Source: an uncultured Bacteroides sp. (GTDB lineage Bacteria; Bacteroidota; Bacteroidia; Bacteroidales; Bacteroidaceae). Taken from it: a stretch of 22,667 nucleotides of DNA. Of the stretch, positions 16,123 through 22,667 are shown piece by piece. A program made the position numbers and the translations under genes. The notes beneath the pieces were generated by a model, which saw only the letters and a list, made by a program, of their open reading frames with translations, was not told the DNA's origin and searched no databases. Each line of letters begins with the position of its first letter. Positions within the stretch are counted from its first letter, which is position 1. The stretch lies in NCBI GenBank assembly GCA_900766005.1, contig CAAFTU010000032.1, positions 1 through 22,667 on the forward strand, given 5' to 3'.

Positions 16123-16138
16123 AATCAAAAATTTGATT
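16123..16138. promoter_or_regulatory. Dyad overlapping the -33 element of the polysaccharide promoter
   Basis: AATCAAA (16123-16129) and TTTGATT (16132-16138) are exact inverted arms separated by AA. The right arm contains the TTTG that serves as the -33 element, so a protein bound here would compete with or contact RNA polymerase. Confidence 0.4.
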
Positions 16139-16163
16139 ATTGTATTATTAATATGTAATTTTG
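16132..16163 (+). promoter_or_regulatory. -33/-7 promoter of the polysaccharide export operon
   Basis: TTTG at 16132-16135 and TAATTTTG at 16156-16163 match both Bacteroidales elements with a 20-bp spacer. The predicted start near 16170 leaves a leader of about 137 nt before the ATG at 16307. No inverted repeats typical of invertible capsule promoters flank it. Confidence 0.65.
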
Positions 16164-16306
16164 CCCCCGTAAAGAAAGTTATACCAACGGTAAAGTCAGA
16201 ATCTCCGAGGCATCTTTCGACAAAAACTATTATCTAACATCATGTAAAAGCCACCCGAACGACCTTCAAGAAACATTACGGAAAAGGATTTTAAAAGAGT
16301 GAAATT

Positions 16307-17710
16307 ATGATACAGATTCAAAGATTTAACAAAGCCTTAAAAGCGGTAGTCATTATTGGGGATTTAGCTATTCTGAATATCCTTTTCGTCTCATTGTACT
16401 TCATATGGACGACACATTCAGAACAAAAAGTATTTGACGGAACATTGCCTCAGATTTTGGTTCTTTTCAGTTTGTGCTATTTTGCCTGCACCATTTCGAG
16501 AGGCATCATCCTGCACCGTCGCGGCGTACGTGCCGACCAGGTTGTGCAACACAGCCTGCTCAATATGTTTTATTTCATATTGCTGTCCATGACTACTTTC
16601 ACGCTGGCAGATTTCGGTCAATACTCCCATTCCTTTTTTATCCTTTTTTATCTGTTGTTCACCCTTTGTCTCATTTGCTACCGGCTGACTTTCCGTTCCT
16701 GCGTCAAAATATACAGAAAACACGGAGGCAACTCACGCACGGCAGTCTATATGGGAAGTACAGAAAATATGACGGAACTTTATCATGAGATGACCAACGA
16801 CCCCACCAGCGGATATCGTGTAATCGGTTATTTCGATTCCGTACCCAACGAAAATTTCCCGGCCTCCTGTCCTTATCTGGGCAAGCCCGAAGAAACCATC
16901 GACTACTTGAAACAGCATCATGTGGAGCAGCTTTATTGCAGTCTTCCATCCTCGATGGGCAATTGCATTCTGCCGGTCATCAATTATTGCGAAAACAATC
17001 TGGTACATTTCTACAGTGTACCCAATGTGCGCAACTACCTTCACCACCGCATGAGCTTCGGTCTGATAGGCAGTGTGCCTATCCTGCGGTTGCACGAAGA
17101 GCCTCTCAGCAGTTTTGAAAACAGGCTGGTAAAGCGCACCTTCGACTTCTTTTTCTCACTCTTATTCCTCTGCACCCTTTTCCCTGTCATTTTCCTGATA
17201 GTCAGTGCAGTGATTAAGATTACCTCGCCGGGACCCATCTTCTTCAAACAAAAAAGAAACGGACTGAACGGCAAAGAATTCTGGTGTTACAAATTCCGTT
17301 CGATGAAAGTGAACAAAGATGCGGACAAGATACAGGCTACGCTAAACGACCCCCGCAAGACAAAGTTCGGCAACTTTATGCGCAAGACCAACATTGACGA
17401 GCTTCCCCAGTTCATCAACGTGCTGCTGGGCGATATGTCCATTGTCGGTCCCCGCCCCCACATGCTGAAACATACGGCAGAATACTCGCAGCTTATCAAT
17501 AAATATATGGTGCGCCACTTTATCAAACCGGGCATCACAGGCTGGGCACAAGTGACCGGTTTCCGTGGGGAGACCCGCGAACTGAGTCAAATGGAAGGAC
17601 GTGTAAAAGCAGACATCTGGTACATGGAACACTGGACATTCATGCTCGACCTCTACATCATCTATAAAACCGTGGCAAATGCGCTTCACAAAGACAAACA
17701 AGCTTATTAA
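16307..17710 (+). CDS. Undecaprenyl-phosphate hexose-1-phosphate transferase (WcaJ-type)
   Basis: A 467-residue polyisoprenyl-phosphate hexose-1-phosphate transferase. It should load the first sugar phosphate, probably glucose, from a nucleotide sugar onto undecaprenyl phosphate and so start repeat-unit synthesis. The N-terminal four membrane helices (about 12-130) are followed by a Rossmann-like CoA-binding-type domain (140-260). The catalytic bacterial sugar-transferase domain (275-467) contains the re-entrant helix (277-303), 'SPGPIFFKQKR' (307-317), 'DELPQF' (364-369), 'GPRP' (381-384) and 'PGITGWAQ' (408-415). The full WcaJ length is kept. It heads a three-gene operon, with the export lipoprotein starting 34 nt later. 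The exact sugar is inferred from the family name only. Confidence 0.93.
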   Translation: MIQIQRFNKALKAVVIIGDLAILNILFVSLYFIWTTHSEQKVFDGTLPQILVLFSLCYFACTISRGIILHRRGVRADQVVQHSLLNMFYFILLSMTTFTLADFGQYSHSFFILFYLLFTLCLICYRLTFRSCVKIYRKHGGNSRTAVYMGSTENMTELYHEMTNDPTSGYRVIGYFDSVPNENFPASCPYLGKPEETIDYLKQHHVEQLYCSLPSSMGNCILPVINYCENNLVHFYSVPNVRNYLHHRMSFGLIGSVPILRLHEEPLSSFENRLVKRTFDFFFSLLFLCTLFPVIFLIVSAVIKITSPGPIFFKQKRNGLNGKEFWCYKFRSMKVNKDADKIQATLNDPRKTKFGNFMRKTNIDELPQFINVLLGDMSIVGPRPHMLKHTAEYSQLINKYMVRHFIKPGITGWAQVTGFRGETRELSQMEGRVKADIWYMEHWTFMLDLYIIYKTVANALHKDKQAY

Positions 17711-17744
17711 CCAAAAGACAAAATATAAAAAAACGAATAGACAA

Positions 17745-18536
17745 ATGAAAAAAACGAATTATGCCTTGCTGGTTCTTCTTGCCCTCGTATTGGCAAGCTG
17801 TTCCGCCTACAAACAAGTTCCATACTTGCAAGCATCCGAGTATCTGGACACTTCCGGCCAGAATCCCCCCCTCTATGATGCCCGCATCATGCCCAAGGAC
17901 TTGCTGACCATCACAGTCAATACTACGGATCCGGAAACAGCAGCACCATTCAACCTGATCGTAGCCACTACCCTCAGTAATCAAAACAAGAACCTGACAA
18001 ACCAGCCCGTATTGCAGCAATATCTGGTAGACAACAAAGGCAATATCGACTTCCCCGTACTGGGCATCCTGCACATCGGCGGACTGACCAAAAGCGAAGC
18101 CGAGAACCTCATCAGAGAGAAACTGAAAACCTACATCACGGAAGTGCCCATCGTCAATGTACGCATGGCCAACTATAAAATTTCCGTCATGGGAGAAGTG
18201 ACCAACCCCGGCAGCTTCGTTATCAGCAACGAGAAAGTAAACCTGTTTGAGGCACTCGCCATGGCAGGCGATATGACCATTTACGGACAACGCGATAACG
18301 TGAAACTCATCCGTGAAGATGCACAGGGACACCGTGAAATCATCCCCCTGAACCTGAACGACGCAAGCATTATACTGTCTCCTTATTATTACTTGCAGCA
18401 GAACGATGTGATTTACGTCACTCCCAATAAGACCAAGGCCAAAAACGCCGGCATCAGTAACAGTACCACCATCTGGTTCTCCGTAGTGGGTACACTCGTG
18501 TCGCTTGCCAGCCTTATTGTTACTATTTCCCGATAA
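17745..18536 (+). CDS. Polysaccharide export outer-membrane lipoprotein (Wza-like)
   Basis: A 263-residue Wza-family protein that should form the periplasmic and outer-membrane export channel for the polysaccharide. I chose the ATG at 17745 rather than the in-frame ATG at 17679, because only it gives a proper lipoprotein signal peptide: two Lys, a hydrophobic core, and lipobox 'LASC' with Cys19. The longer form would also overlap the preceding gene. A Poly_export domain ('DARIMPKDLLTITV', then 'YLVDNKGNIDFPVLG') is followed by an SLBB domain ('ISVMGEVTNPGSF'). The C-terminal 'WFSVVGTLVSLASLIVTI' is a hydrophobic segment that may be the membrane-spanning helix. The next gene starts 17 nt after the stop. 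Confidence 0.93.
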   Translation: MKKTNYALLVLLALVLASCSAYKQVPYLQASEYLDTSGQNPPLYDARIMPKDLLTITVNTTDPETAAPFNLIVATTLSNQNKNLTNQPVLQQYLVDNKGNIDFPVLGILHIGGLTKSEAENLIREKLKTYITEVPIVNVRMANYKISVMGEVTNPGSFVISNEKVNLFEALAMAGDMTIYGQRDNVKLIREDAQGHREIIPLNLNDASIILSPYYYLQQNDVIYVTPNKTKAKNAGISNSTTIWFSVVGTLVSLASLIVTISR

Positions 18537-18553
18537 AACAACCCGATTTCATT

Positions 18554-20941
18554 ATGAAAGAAAATTTATACGACGAACTTTATACCGAACAAGAAGAACA
18601 GGTAGACTACAAAGCCCTCTTCTTCAAATACCTCATCCACTGGAAATGGTTTGTTGCCAGTATTGTGGTATGCCTGATAGGAGGATGGATTTATCTGCAC
18701 TACACCACACCGGTGTACAGCATTACCGGCTCTGTCATTATCAAAGACAACAAGAAAAACAACAGTGTCAGCACCGGACTGGCCGATTTGGAAGATCTCG
18801 GTTTTTACTCGTCTACCAACAACTTCGACAATGAAGTGGAAGTGCTGCACTCACGCACCCTGCTGAAAAAAGTAGTGGAGGAACTGGACCTGTATATCAA
18901 CTACAGAACCCGTGAGAACCTCCGCCCTGTAGAGCTTTACAAAGACACACCGGTAAAAGTGTGGCTCACCCCCGAAGAGGCAGAAAAACTGCCCAATGGT
19001 GCAGCAGTGCTTGAAGTGGTACTGAAACCCGGAGGAAAGCTGAGTGTCAGCACGGAAATAGACGAACAGGAATTCAAACAGGATTTCAACAAACTTCCTG
19101 CCCTGCTCACTACCCCTTACGGTACGTTCAGCTTTACTCCCGGCGACTCGGCAATCGTTGAAAAGGAACAGGAAATCACCGTCACCGTGGCAGCTCCGCG
19201 CATCATGGCAAACGGATATGCCAATGCGCTTTCCGTGGAACCGACCTCCAAGACCACAACCATTGCCCAAATCACTTTACAGAATACCAGTCCCCAACGC
19301 GGCGTGGACTTCATCAACAAGCTGATAGAAATCTATAACCGTGATGCCAACGACGATAAGAACGAAGTGGCAAGCAAGACTGCCGAATTCATCGACGAGC
19401 GTATCAAAATCATCAACGGAGAGCTGGGAACCACCGAAAAAGAGCTGGAAACCTTCAAGCGAGATGCCGGACTGACCGACCTGAAGAGTGACGCTCAACT
19501 GGCACTCAGCGAGAACTCCGAATACGAAAAGAAACGTGCCGAAAACAGCACCCAGCTCCGTCTGGTGCAATTCCTGTCAGAGTATGCCAATAACCCCGAC
19601 CATGCCTACGAGGTATTGCCGGTCAACGTGGGTCTGACAGACACCGGCCTGACCGAACTCATCAACCGCTACAACGAAATGCTGCTGGAGCGCAAACGTC
19701 TCCTCCGCACCTCATCGGAAAGCAACCCCGTGGTGGTGAACCTGGACGCCAGCATCCGTGCCATGCGCAGCAACGTGCAGACCACCATCCTGAGTGTGCA
19801 GAAAGGATTGATGATTACCAAAGCCGACCTTGAACGCCAGGCAGGAAAATACGCCGGACGAATCACCAGCGCACCGGGTCAGGAACGCCAGTTGGTGAGC
19901 ATCTCGCGCCAACAGGAAATCAAGGCGGGACTGTACCTCATGCTGTTGCAGAAACGCGAAGAGAACGCCATTACGCTGGCTTCTACCGCCAACAACGCCC
20001 GTATCGTGGACGAAGCACAGGCAGGGCTGTTCCCCGTCTCTCCCAAAGGCAAACTCATCTACCTGATTGCCTTCGTCTTGGGAATTGCCATCCCGGTGGG
20101 CATCATTTATATCATCGAACTGCTGAGATACAAGATAGAAGACCGTTCGGACGTAGAGAAACTGACTACCGTACCCATCATCGGCGATATTCCCGCATCA
20201 GACAATATGCCGAAAGAAGGTTCGGTGGTGGTACGCGAAAATCAGAACGATATGATGGCCGAAACCTTCCGCAATGTCCGTACCAACGTGCAGTATATGT
20301 TGGGCAGCAATCAGAAGGTGGTGTTAATCACTTCTACCACCAGTGGCGAAGGAAAATCATTTGTGGCTGCCAACCTTGCCATCAGCTTTGCCCTGCTGGG
20401 CAAGAAAGTGGTCATCGTGGGGCTGGATATCCGCAAGCCGGGACTGAACAAAGCTTTCCAGATGTCGCATAAGGAAGACGGTATCACCCGTTACCTTGCC
20501 GACCCGGAACACACCGACCTGATGTCGTTGCTGCAACAGTCCAATGTCACCCCCAACCTGTACATCCTGCCCGGCGGTGCCATCCCTCCCAACCCGACCG
20601 AACTGGTGGCACGCGACTCGCTGGTACAGGCTGTCGACCGGTTGAAAAAGGAATTCGACTATGTGATACTCGATACCGCTCCCATCGGTATGGTGACCGA
20701 CACCCAACTGATTTCGCGCGTGGCAGACATGAGTATTTACGTATGCCGTGCCGGTTATACACCCAAAGCAGGCTATCTGTTCATCAACGAACTGAGAGAC
20801 CATAAGAAGTTGCCCAACCTGTGCACCATCATCAATGATGTAAACATCAAAACCGGAAAGTACGGATACGGCACATATGGCAAATACGGCTATGGTAGAA
20901 CCTATGGCTACGGTTACGGATACGATGAAAAAAGTAAATAA
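18554..20941 (+). CDS. Polysaccharide co-polymerase / tyrosine autokinase (Wzc-like BY-kinase)
   Basis: A 795-residue inner-membrane BY-kinase that controls chain length and export. A Wzz domain begins at the N-terminus with helix 1 at about 31-50. The periplasmic part is rich in coiled coil and ends with a GNVR-type region before helix 2 (about 501-524). The cytoplasmic kinase has Walker A 'STTSGEGKS' (594-602), Walker A' 'VVIVGLDIRKPG' (619-630) and Walker B 'DYVILDTAP' (702-710). The tail has nine Tyr between residues 770 and 790 in Gly-Tyr repeats, the expected autophosphorylation cluster. It is the last gene of the operon before a strong hairpin. No cognate Wzb-type phosphatase lies in the operon. 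Confidence 0.95.
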   Translation: MKENLYDELYTEQEEQVDYKALFFKYLIHWKWFVASIVVCLIGGWIYLHYTTPVYSITGSVIIKDNKKNNSVSTGLADLEDLGFYSSTNNFDNEVEVLHSRTLLKKVVEELDLYINYRTRENLRPVELYKDTPVKVWLTPEEAEKLPNGAAVLEVVLKPGGKLSVSTEIDEQEFKQDFNKLPALLTTPYGTFSFTPGDSAIVEKEQEITVTVAAPRIMANGYANALSVEPTSKTTTIAQITLQNTSPQRGVDFINKLIEIYNRDANDDKNEVASKTAEFIDERIKIINGELGTTEKELETFKRDAGLTDLKSDAQLALSENSEYEKKRAENSTQLRLVQFLSEYANNPDHAYEVLPVNVGLTDTGLTELINRYNEMLLERKRLLRTSSESNPVVVNLDASIRAMRSNVQTTILSVQKGLMITKADLERQAGKYAGRITSAPGQERQLVSISRQQEIKAGLYLMLLQKREENAITLASTANNARIVDEAQAGLFPVSPKGKLIYLIAFVLGIAIPVGIIYIIELLRYKIEDRSDVEKLTTVPIIGDIPASDNMPKEGSVVVRENQNDMMAETFRNVRTNVQYMLGSNQKVVLITSTTSGEGKSFVAANLAISFALLGKKVVIVGLDIRKPGLNKAFQMSHKEDGITRYLADPEHTDLMSLLQQSNVTPNLYILPGGAIPPNPTELVARDSLVQAVDRLKKEFDYVILDTAPIGMVTDTQLISRVADMSIYVCRAGYTPKAGYLFINELRDHKKLPNLCTIINDVNIKTGKYGYGTYGKYGYGRTYGYGYGYDEKSK

Positions 20942-20979
20942 ATAATACTTCATTTTTTAGTTACATAATAGACAACTAG

Positions 20980-21028
20980 AAATCCCTTCCCAAAAATGTT
21001 AATTATTTAACACAAAGGGAAGGGATTT
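20980..21028. terminator. Bidirectional terminator / nested cruciform between convergent genes
   Basis: AAATCCCTTCCC (20980-20991) pairs perfectly with GGGAAGGGATTT (21017-21028). The 25-nt loop holds a second perfect stem, TGTTAA (20997-21002) with TTAACA (21007-21012). T/A tracts flank both sides, so it can end both the kinase transcript (+) and the amidase transcript (-). Confidence 0.85.
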
Positions 21029-21060
21029 TCATTTATCTACGGATAAATCATATAAATATT

Positions 21061-21507
21061 TTACTCATACAATTTACTTGTCACCTCAAAACAGGGACAT
21101 TCCTTCACCCACTCTTCGGGGCTGATGCGTCCGTCTCCGTTGCGGTCGGGACTCAAATCCCGGTGTCCGCACACCCGGCAGCCGGGATAATCCATCAACA
21201 ACGTTCGGATAAGCACCCTCAAAGAGTGTTTCTGCCATTCGGTACGCGTATCTGCGGGACGATAACGGACATCCAGTCCGCCTTCATAACAAATACCGAT
21301 GCTGTGCGCATTGTAGCCCAGCGCATGTGCTCCCGGCTTCTCTAGGGGGCGCGTATTCTTAATATCCCCATTCTTGCGGATATAGAAATGATAACCCGCC
21401 CCATTGAATCCGCGATGCCGATGACACACCTCCAAGTCGTTTTCAGTAAAGTCCCTGTCCGCACGTGTGGCGGAACAGTGGACTACAATCAGGTTAATCT
21501 CTCTCAT
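21061..21507 (-). CDS. N-acetylmuramoyl-L-alanine amidase (amidase_2, T7-lysozyme type)
   Basis: A 148-residue single-domain zinc amidase that cleaves the bond between muramic acid and the stem peptide. The likely zinc ligands are His10 ('VVHCSA'), His115 ('GHRDLSP') and Cys139 ('CPCF'); 'GYHFYIRKNGDI' (39-50) is the substrate-groove strand. Between His115 and Cys139 lies an EF-hand-like loop, 'DRNGDGRISPEE' (121-132), that could bind calcium. There is no signal peptide, as in phage-type endolysins, so release or delivery to the wall would need another route. Its ATG overlaps the end of the smalltalk-like gene by 14 nt, so the two are translationally linked. It converges on the polysaccharide operon. 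Confidence 0.92.
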   Translation of the reverse strand: MREINLIVVHCSATRADRDFTENDLEVCHRHRGFNGAGYHFYIRKNGDIKNTRPLEKPGAHALGYNAHSIGICYEGGLDVRYRPADTRTEWQKHSLRVLIRTLLMDYPGCRVCGHRDLSPDRNGDGRISPEEWVKECPCFEVTSKLYE

Positions 21508-21574
21508 TCTTTCTTCTCTTGGCTCTGAGGAGCAGCATGATGCACTCCAGAATCTTAATAATCAAGTTTTTCAT
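21494..21574 (-). CDS. Smalltalk-like 26-residue protein
   Basis: A 26-codon ORF beginning MKNLIIKILECI and ending in a basic, charged tail (RAKRRKNERD). It has a short hydrophobic N-terminal half with one Cys, suited to a small amphipathic or membrane-associated helix. It matches my memory of the tiny 'smalltalk' family found beside HU-like and amidase genes in Bacteroidales; the function is unknown. Translation is supported by a perfect AGGAGG 4 nt before the ATG and by the 14-nt overlap with the amidase start. It might be a holin-like or leader peptide for the amidase, but that is speculation. Confidence 0.75.
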   Translation of the reverse strand: MKNLIIKILECIMLLLRAKRRKNERD

Positions 21575-21578
21575 ATTT

Positions 21579-21584
21579 CCTCCT
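21579..21584 (-). promoter_or_regulatory. Strong Shine-Dalgarno site of the smalltalk-like gene
   Basis: On the minus strand this is a perfect AGGAGG, 4 nt before the ATG, within an A-rich tract. Bacteroidia rarely rely on Shine-Dalgarno pairing because the anti-SD is sequestered on their ribosomes, so a full match is unusual here and helps fix this start. Confidence 0.7.
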
Positions 21585-21623
21585 TTTTAAAACGATTAAA
21601 ACTCCATTCCGAAACTTTTTTTA

Positions 21624-21796
21624 GGGATGTGCCAAAACGTTTATAATGCTGTCATTTCATCGGTAGAGACGAGGTTCGCCCACTCCAAACAGCTTGTTTG
21701 TGTATTACTCCCAAGGTCGTGACCGTTGGTAAGGGCAGGCAACCCCTCCCCCTACAGTTGACGATTTGACAGACCGGTTCAGTTTTGACACACCCT
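21624..21796. mobile_element. MITE-like palindromic element between the HU and smalltalk-like genes
   Basis: The ends are near-perfect inverted repeats: GGGATGTGCCAAAAC (21624-21638) against the complement of GTTTTGACACACCC (21782-21795), differing by one base and one indel. Inner segments also mirror each other, for example GTAGAGACGAGG near 21663 against CCCTCCCCCTAC near 21745, so the whole element can fold into a long imperfect hairpin. It encodes no protein. The right end lies 7 nt from the HU stop codon. No target-site duplication is obvious. The 12-base end motif recurs at 666-677. It could be a non-autonomous transposon relic or a REP-like repeat that also ends HU transcription. Confidence 0.55.
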
Positions 21797-21802
21797 CAGA
21801 GG

Positions 21803-22252
21803 TTAGCCCTCGTTTACACCGGAGACTTCCTCTTCAGGCTTCTTCTCCTCCTTCTTAGGCAACTTGTTCACCTTGCTGAACGACAGCGCCGTCAGCATGC
21901 CGCTCAACGCCAGTCCGGGACGGAAATTGATACGCGCCTTGTTAATCATGGAAACATCATACTTGTCTTCCGAATCGGCCCCCTTGCCGCTCACACCAAT
22001 CTGAAACGTGCCCAAATCCGCCAGACGCACAATCTCGCCTGCACTCAGCGCCTCCACAATCACATCTTCCAACGCCGTGAGCACTGCCGCCACATCAGCA
22101 CGCGTCACGGTACAGGTTCTCTGAATTCGTTCCGACATCTCGCGGACTGTGACATCGCCGCTGGCCTGAGCCTGGGCATAGAAACGTACTCCCGCTTCGG
22201 GTTCCTGCGGGTTTTTACGGGGTACGACCGAATAAGATACTGACTTTGACAT
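21803..22252 (-). CDS. HU family DNA-binding protein (HU-HIG type)
   Basis: A 149-residue Bacteroidales HU-like protein. The N-terminal half starts with 'SVSYSVVPRKNPQEPEAGVRFYAQAQASG' (in two pieces), the usual opening of HU-HIG proteins. The dimerisation helices follow ('VTRADVAAVLTALEDVIVEAL', read across about 49-69), then the strand 'IVRLADLGTFQIG' and a DNA-arm-like region. The C-terminus is a Lys/Glu-rich tail ('PKKEEKKPEEE'). Such proteins probably bend DNA; their repeated linkage to the amidase and smalltalk gene suggests a cassette, but its purpose is not established. The promoter is a TATCTTTG -7 element about 75 nt upstream. Confidence 0.9.
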   Translation of the reverse strand: MSKSVSYSVVPRKNPQEPEAGVRFYAQAQASGDVTVREMSERIQRTCTVTRADVAAVLTALEDVIVEALSAGEIVRLADLGTFQIGVSGKGADSEDKYDVSMINKARINFRPGLALSGMLTALSFSKVNKLPKKEEKKPEEEVSGVNEG

Positions 22253-22325
22253 AATCTTCTAATTTTTAATGATTTATACTTATAACTTCGAAATCTCAAG
22301 CACCGGTTACTCTGTGATTACATGA

Positions 22326-22333
22326 CAAAGATA
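22326..22333 (-). promoter_or_regulatory. -7 promoter element for the HU gene
   Basis: The minus strand reads TATCTTTG, an exact TAnnTTTG match about 73 nt before the ATG. A short hairpin GAAGCC/GGCTTC (22345-22363) lies just upstream. The 272-bp gap to the next gene otherwise shows nothing clear. Confidence 0.45.
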
Positions 22334-22489
22334 CGACGGTGAGAGAAGCCATTGTCGGGCTTCGTCGGAATTGGTGGAGAAAGGTAACGAATGGTCTTGA
22401 AAACTTGCTTTCAGCGAGAGTATTTGAGAAACATCGACCTCACTCTTAAAAAAACAGACTGCACCGAATGCCTTTTCCATATAAATCAT

Positions 22490-22497
22490 TATCTTTG
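22490..22497 (+). promoter_or_regulatory. -7 promoter element for the Rpn-type gene
   Basis: TATCTTTG matches TAnnTTTG exactly and lies 27 nt before the ATG at 22525. No -33 TTTG is seen at the proper distance. Confidence 0.5.
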
Positions 22498-22524
22498 TCC
22501 GTTATAGAAACACAGAAAAACATA

Positions 22525-22667
22525 ATGGGAAAGTTTATCAATCCGTTCACCGATTACGGCTTCAAGAAAATATTCGGTCAGGAAGTATCCAAGGAGTTGC
22601 TAATCGAGTTCTTAAATGATTTGTTGGAGGGCGAACGGGTGATAACCGACCTTACCTTTCTGAACAA
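22525..22667 (+). CDS. Rpn family recombination-promoting nuclease / PD-(D/E)XK transposase-like protein (5' part)
   Basis: Only the first 47 codons are in the window; the frame is open to the edge. The start MGKFINPFTDYGFKKIFG followed by 'SKELLIEFLNDLL' is the typical N-terminus of the PDDEXK_2/Rpn family, whose E. coli RpnA-type members are DNA endonucleases that promote RecA-independent recombination, and which are often annotated as putative transposases. The catalytic PD-(D/E)XK residues lie beyond the window, so activity cannot be judged. It is divergent from the HU gene. Confidence 0.85.
   Translation, partial: MGKFINPFTDYGFKKIFGQEVSKELLIEFLNDLLEGERVITDLTFLN

Noticed and set aside
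16242..16247. ATGTAA start-stop in the polysaccharide operon leader
   Set aside because: A single six-base match is expected by chance, and nothing around it suggests a start-stop stalling element.
15923..16306. Possible invertible capsule promoter
   Set aside because: I looked for inverted repeats flanking the promoter, as in Bacteroides phase-variable capsule loci, and found only short local palindromes. No pair of long arms brackets the promoter.
17679..17744. N-terminal 22-codon extension of the Wza-like gene
   Set aside because: It would overlap the preceding gene and put a Lys/Thr-rich stretch before a perfect lipoprotein signal peptide. The start at 17745 explains the sequence better.
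22307..22489. A 60-codon minus-strand frame between the HU and Rpn-type genes
   Set aside because: The HU -7 element TATCTTTG lies inside its 3' end, and the protein has no motif or start signal. It is probably non-coding promoter DNA.

Overview
The window looks like chromosome of a gut Bacteroidales bacterium (Bacteroides or Phocaeicola type). The support is: several intergenic regions carry the Bacteroidales -7 element TAnnTTTG, sometimes with a TTTG -33 element. There is also a HU-HIG-type DNA-binding protein, a 26-residue 'smalltalk'-like gene and a small amidase in one cassette, a BY-kinase with the 'GLDIRKPG' form of Walker A', and an RluA synthase with a long N-terminal extension. The species cannot be fixed from the sequence alone. 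No rRNA, tRNA, CRISPR array or intact transposon was seen.

Left part (1-6100) holds single housekeeping or stress genes in mixed orientation: a VOC metalloprotein (+), a MaoC/NodN-type hydratase (-) divergent from an MGMT-family DNA-repair-like protein (+), a degenerate LMW-phosphatase/ArsC-like protein (-) below a four-cysteine zinc-ribbon protein (-), an RluA pseudouridine synthase (+) whose 3' end overlaps a convergent MATE exporter (-), and a YgbA-type nitrosative-stress protein (+).

Middle part (6100-16000) holds a complete tripartite RND efflux operon (adaptor, HAE1 permease, TolC-type lipoprotein), closed by a terminator whose loop contains the last stop codon. Facing it is a two-gene minus-strand operon: an AspT/YidE-type transporter followed by a secreted DUF5703-type glycosidase-like protein.

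Right part (16000-22667) begins with a strong promoter overlapped by a palindrome. It drives a three-gene polysaccharide initiation and export operon: an undecaprenyl-phosphate sugar-1-phosphate transferase, a Wza-type export lipoprotein, and a Wzc-type tyrosine autokinase with a tyrosine-rich tail. There are no glycosyltransferases, flippase, polymerase or UpxY/UpxZ regulators in the window. A large nested hairpin ends the operon and separates it from the convergent amidase, smalltalk-like and HU genes. The smalltalk-like gene and the HU gene are separated by a roughly 170-bp palindromic MITE-like element. The window ends inside an Rpn/PD-(D/E)XK-type nuclease gene.

I found no clearly new multi-gene system. 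The best leads are the phosphatase-fold protein with Ser in place of the nucleophilic Cys, the strong Shine-Dalgarno site on the 26-residue gene, the MITE-like element, and the palindromes at the transporter and polysaccharide promoters.
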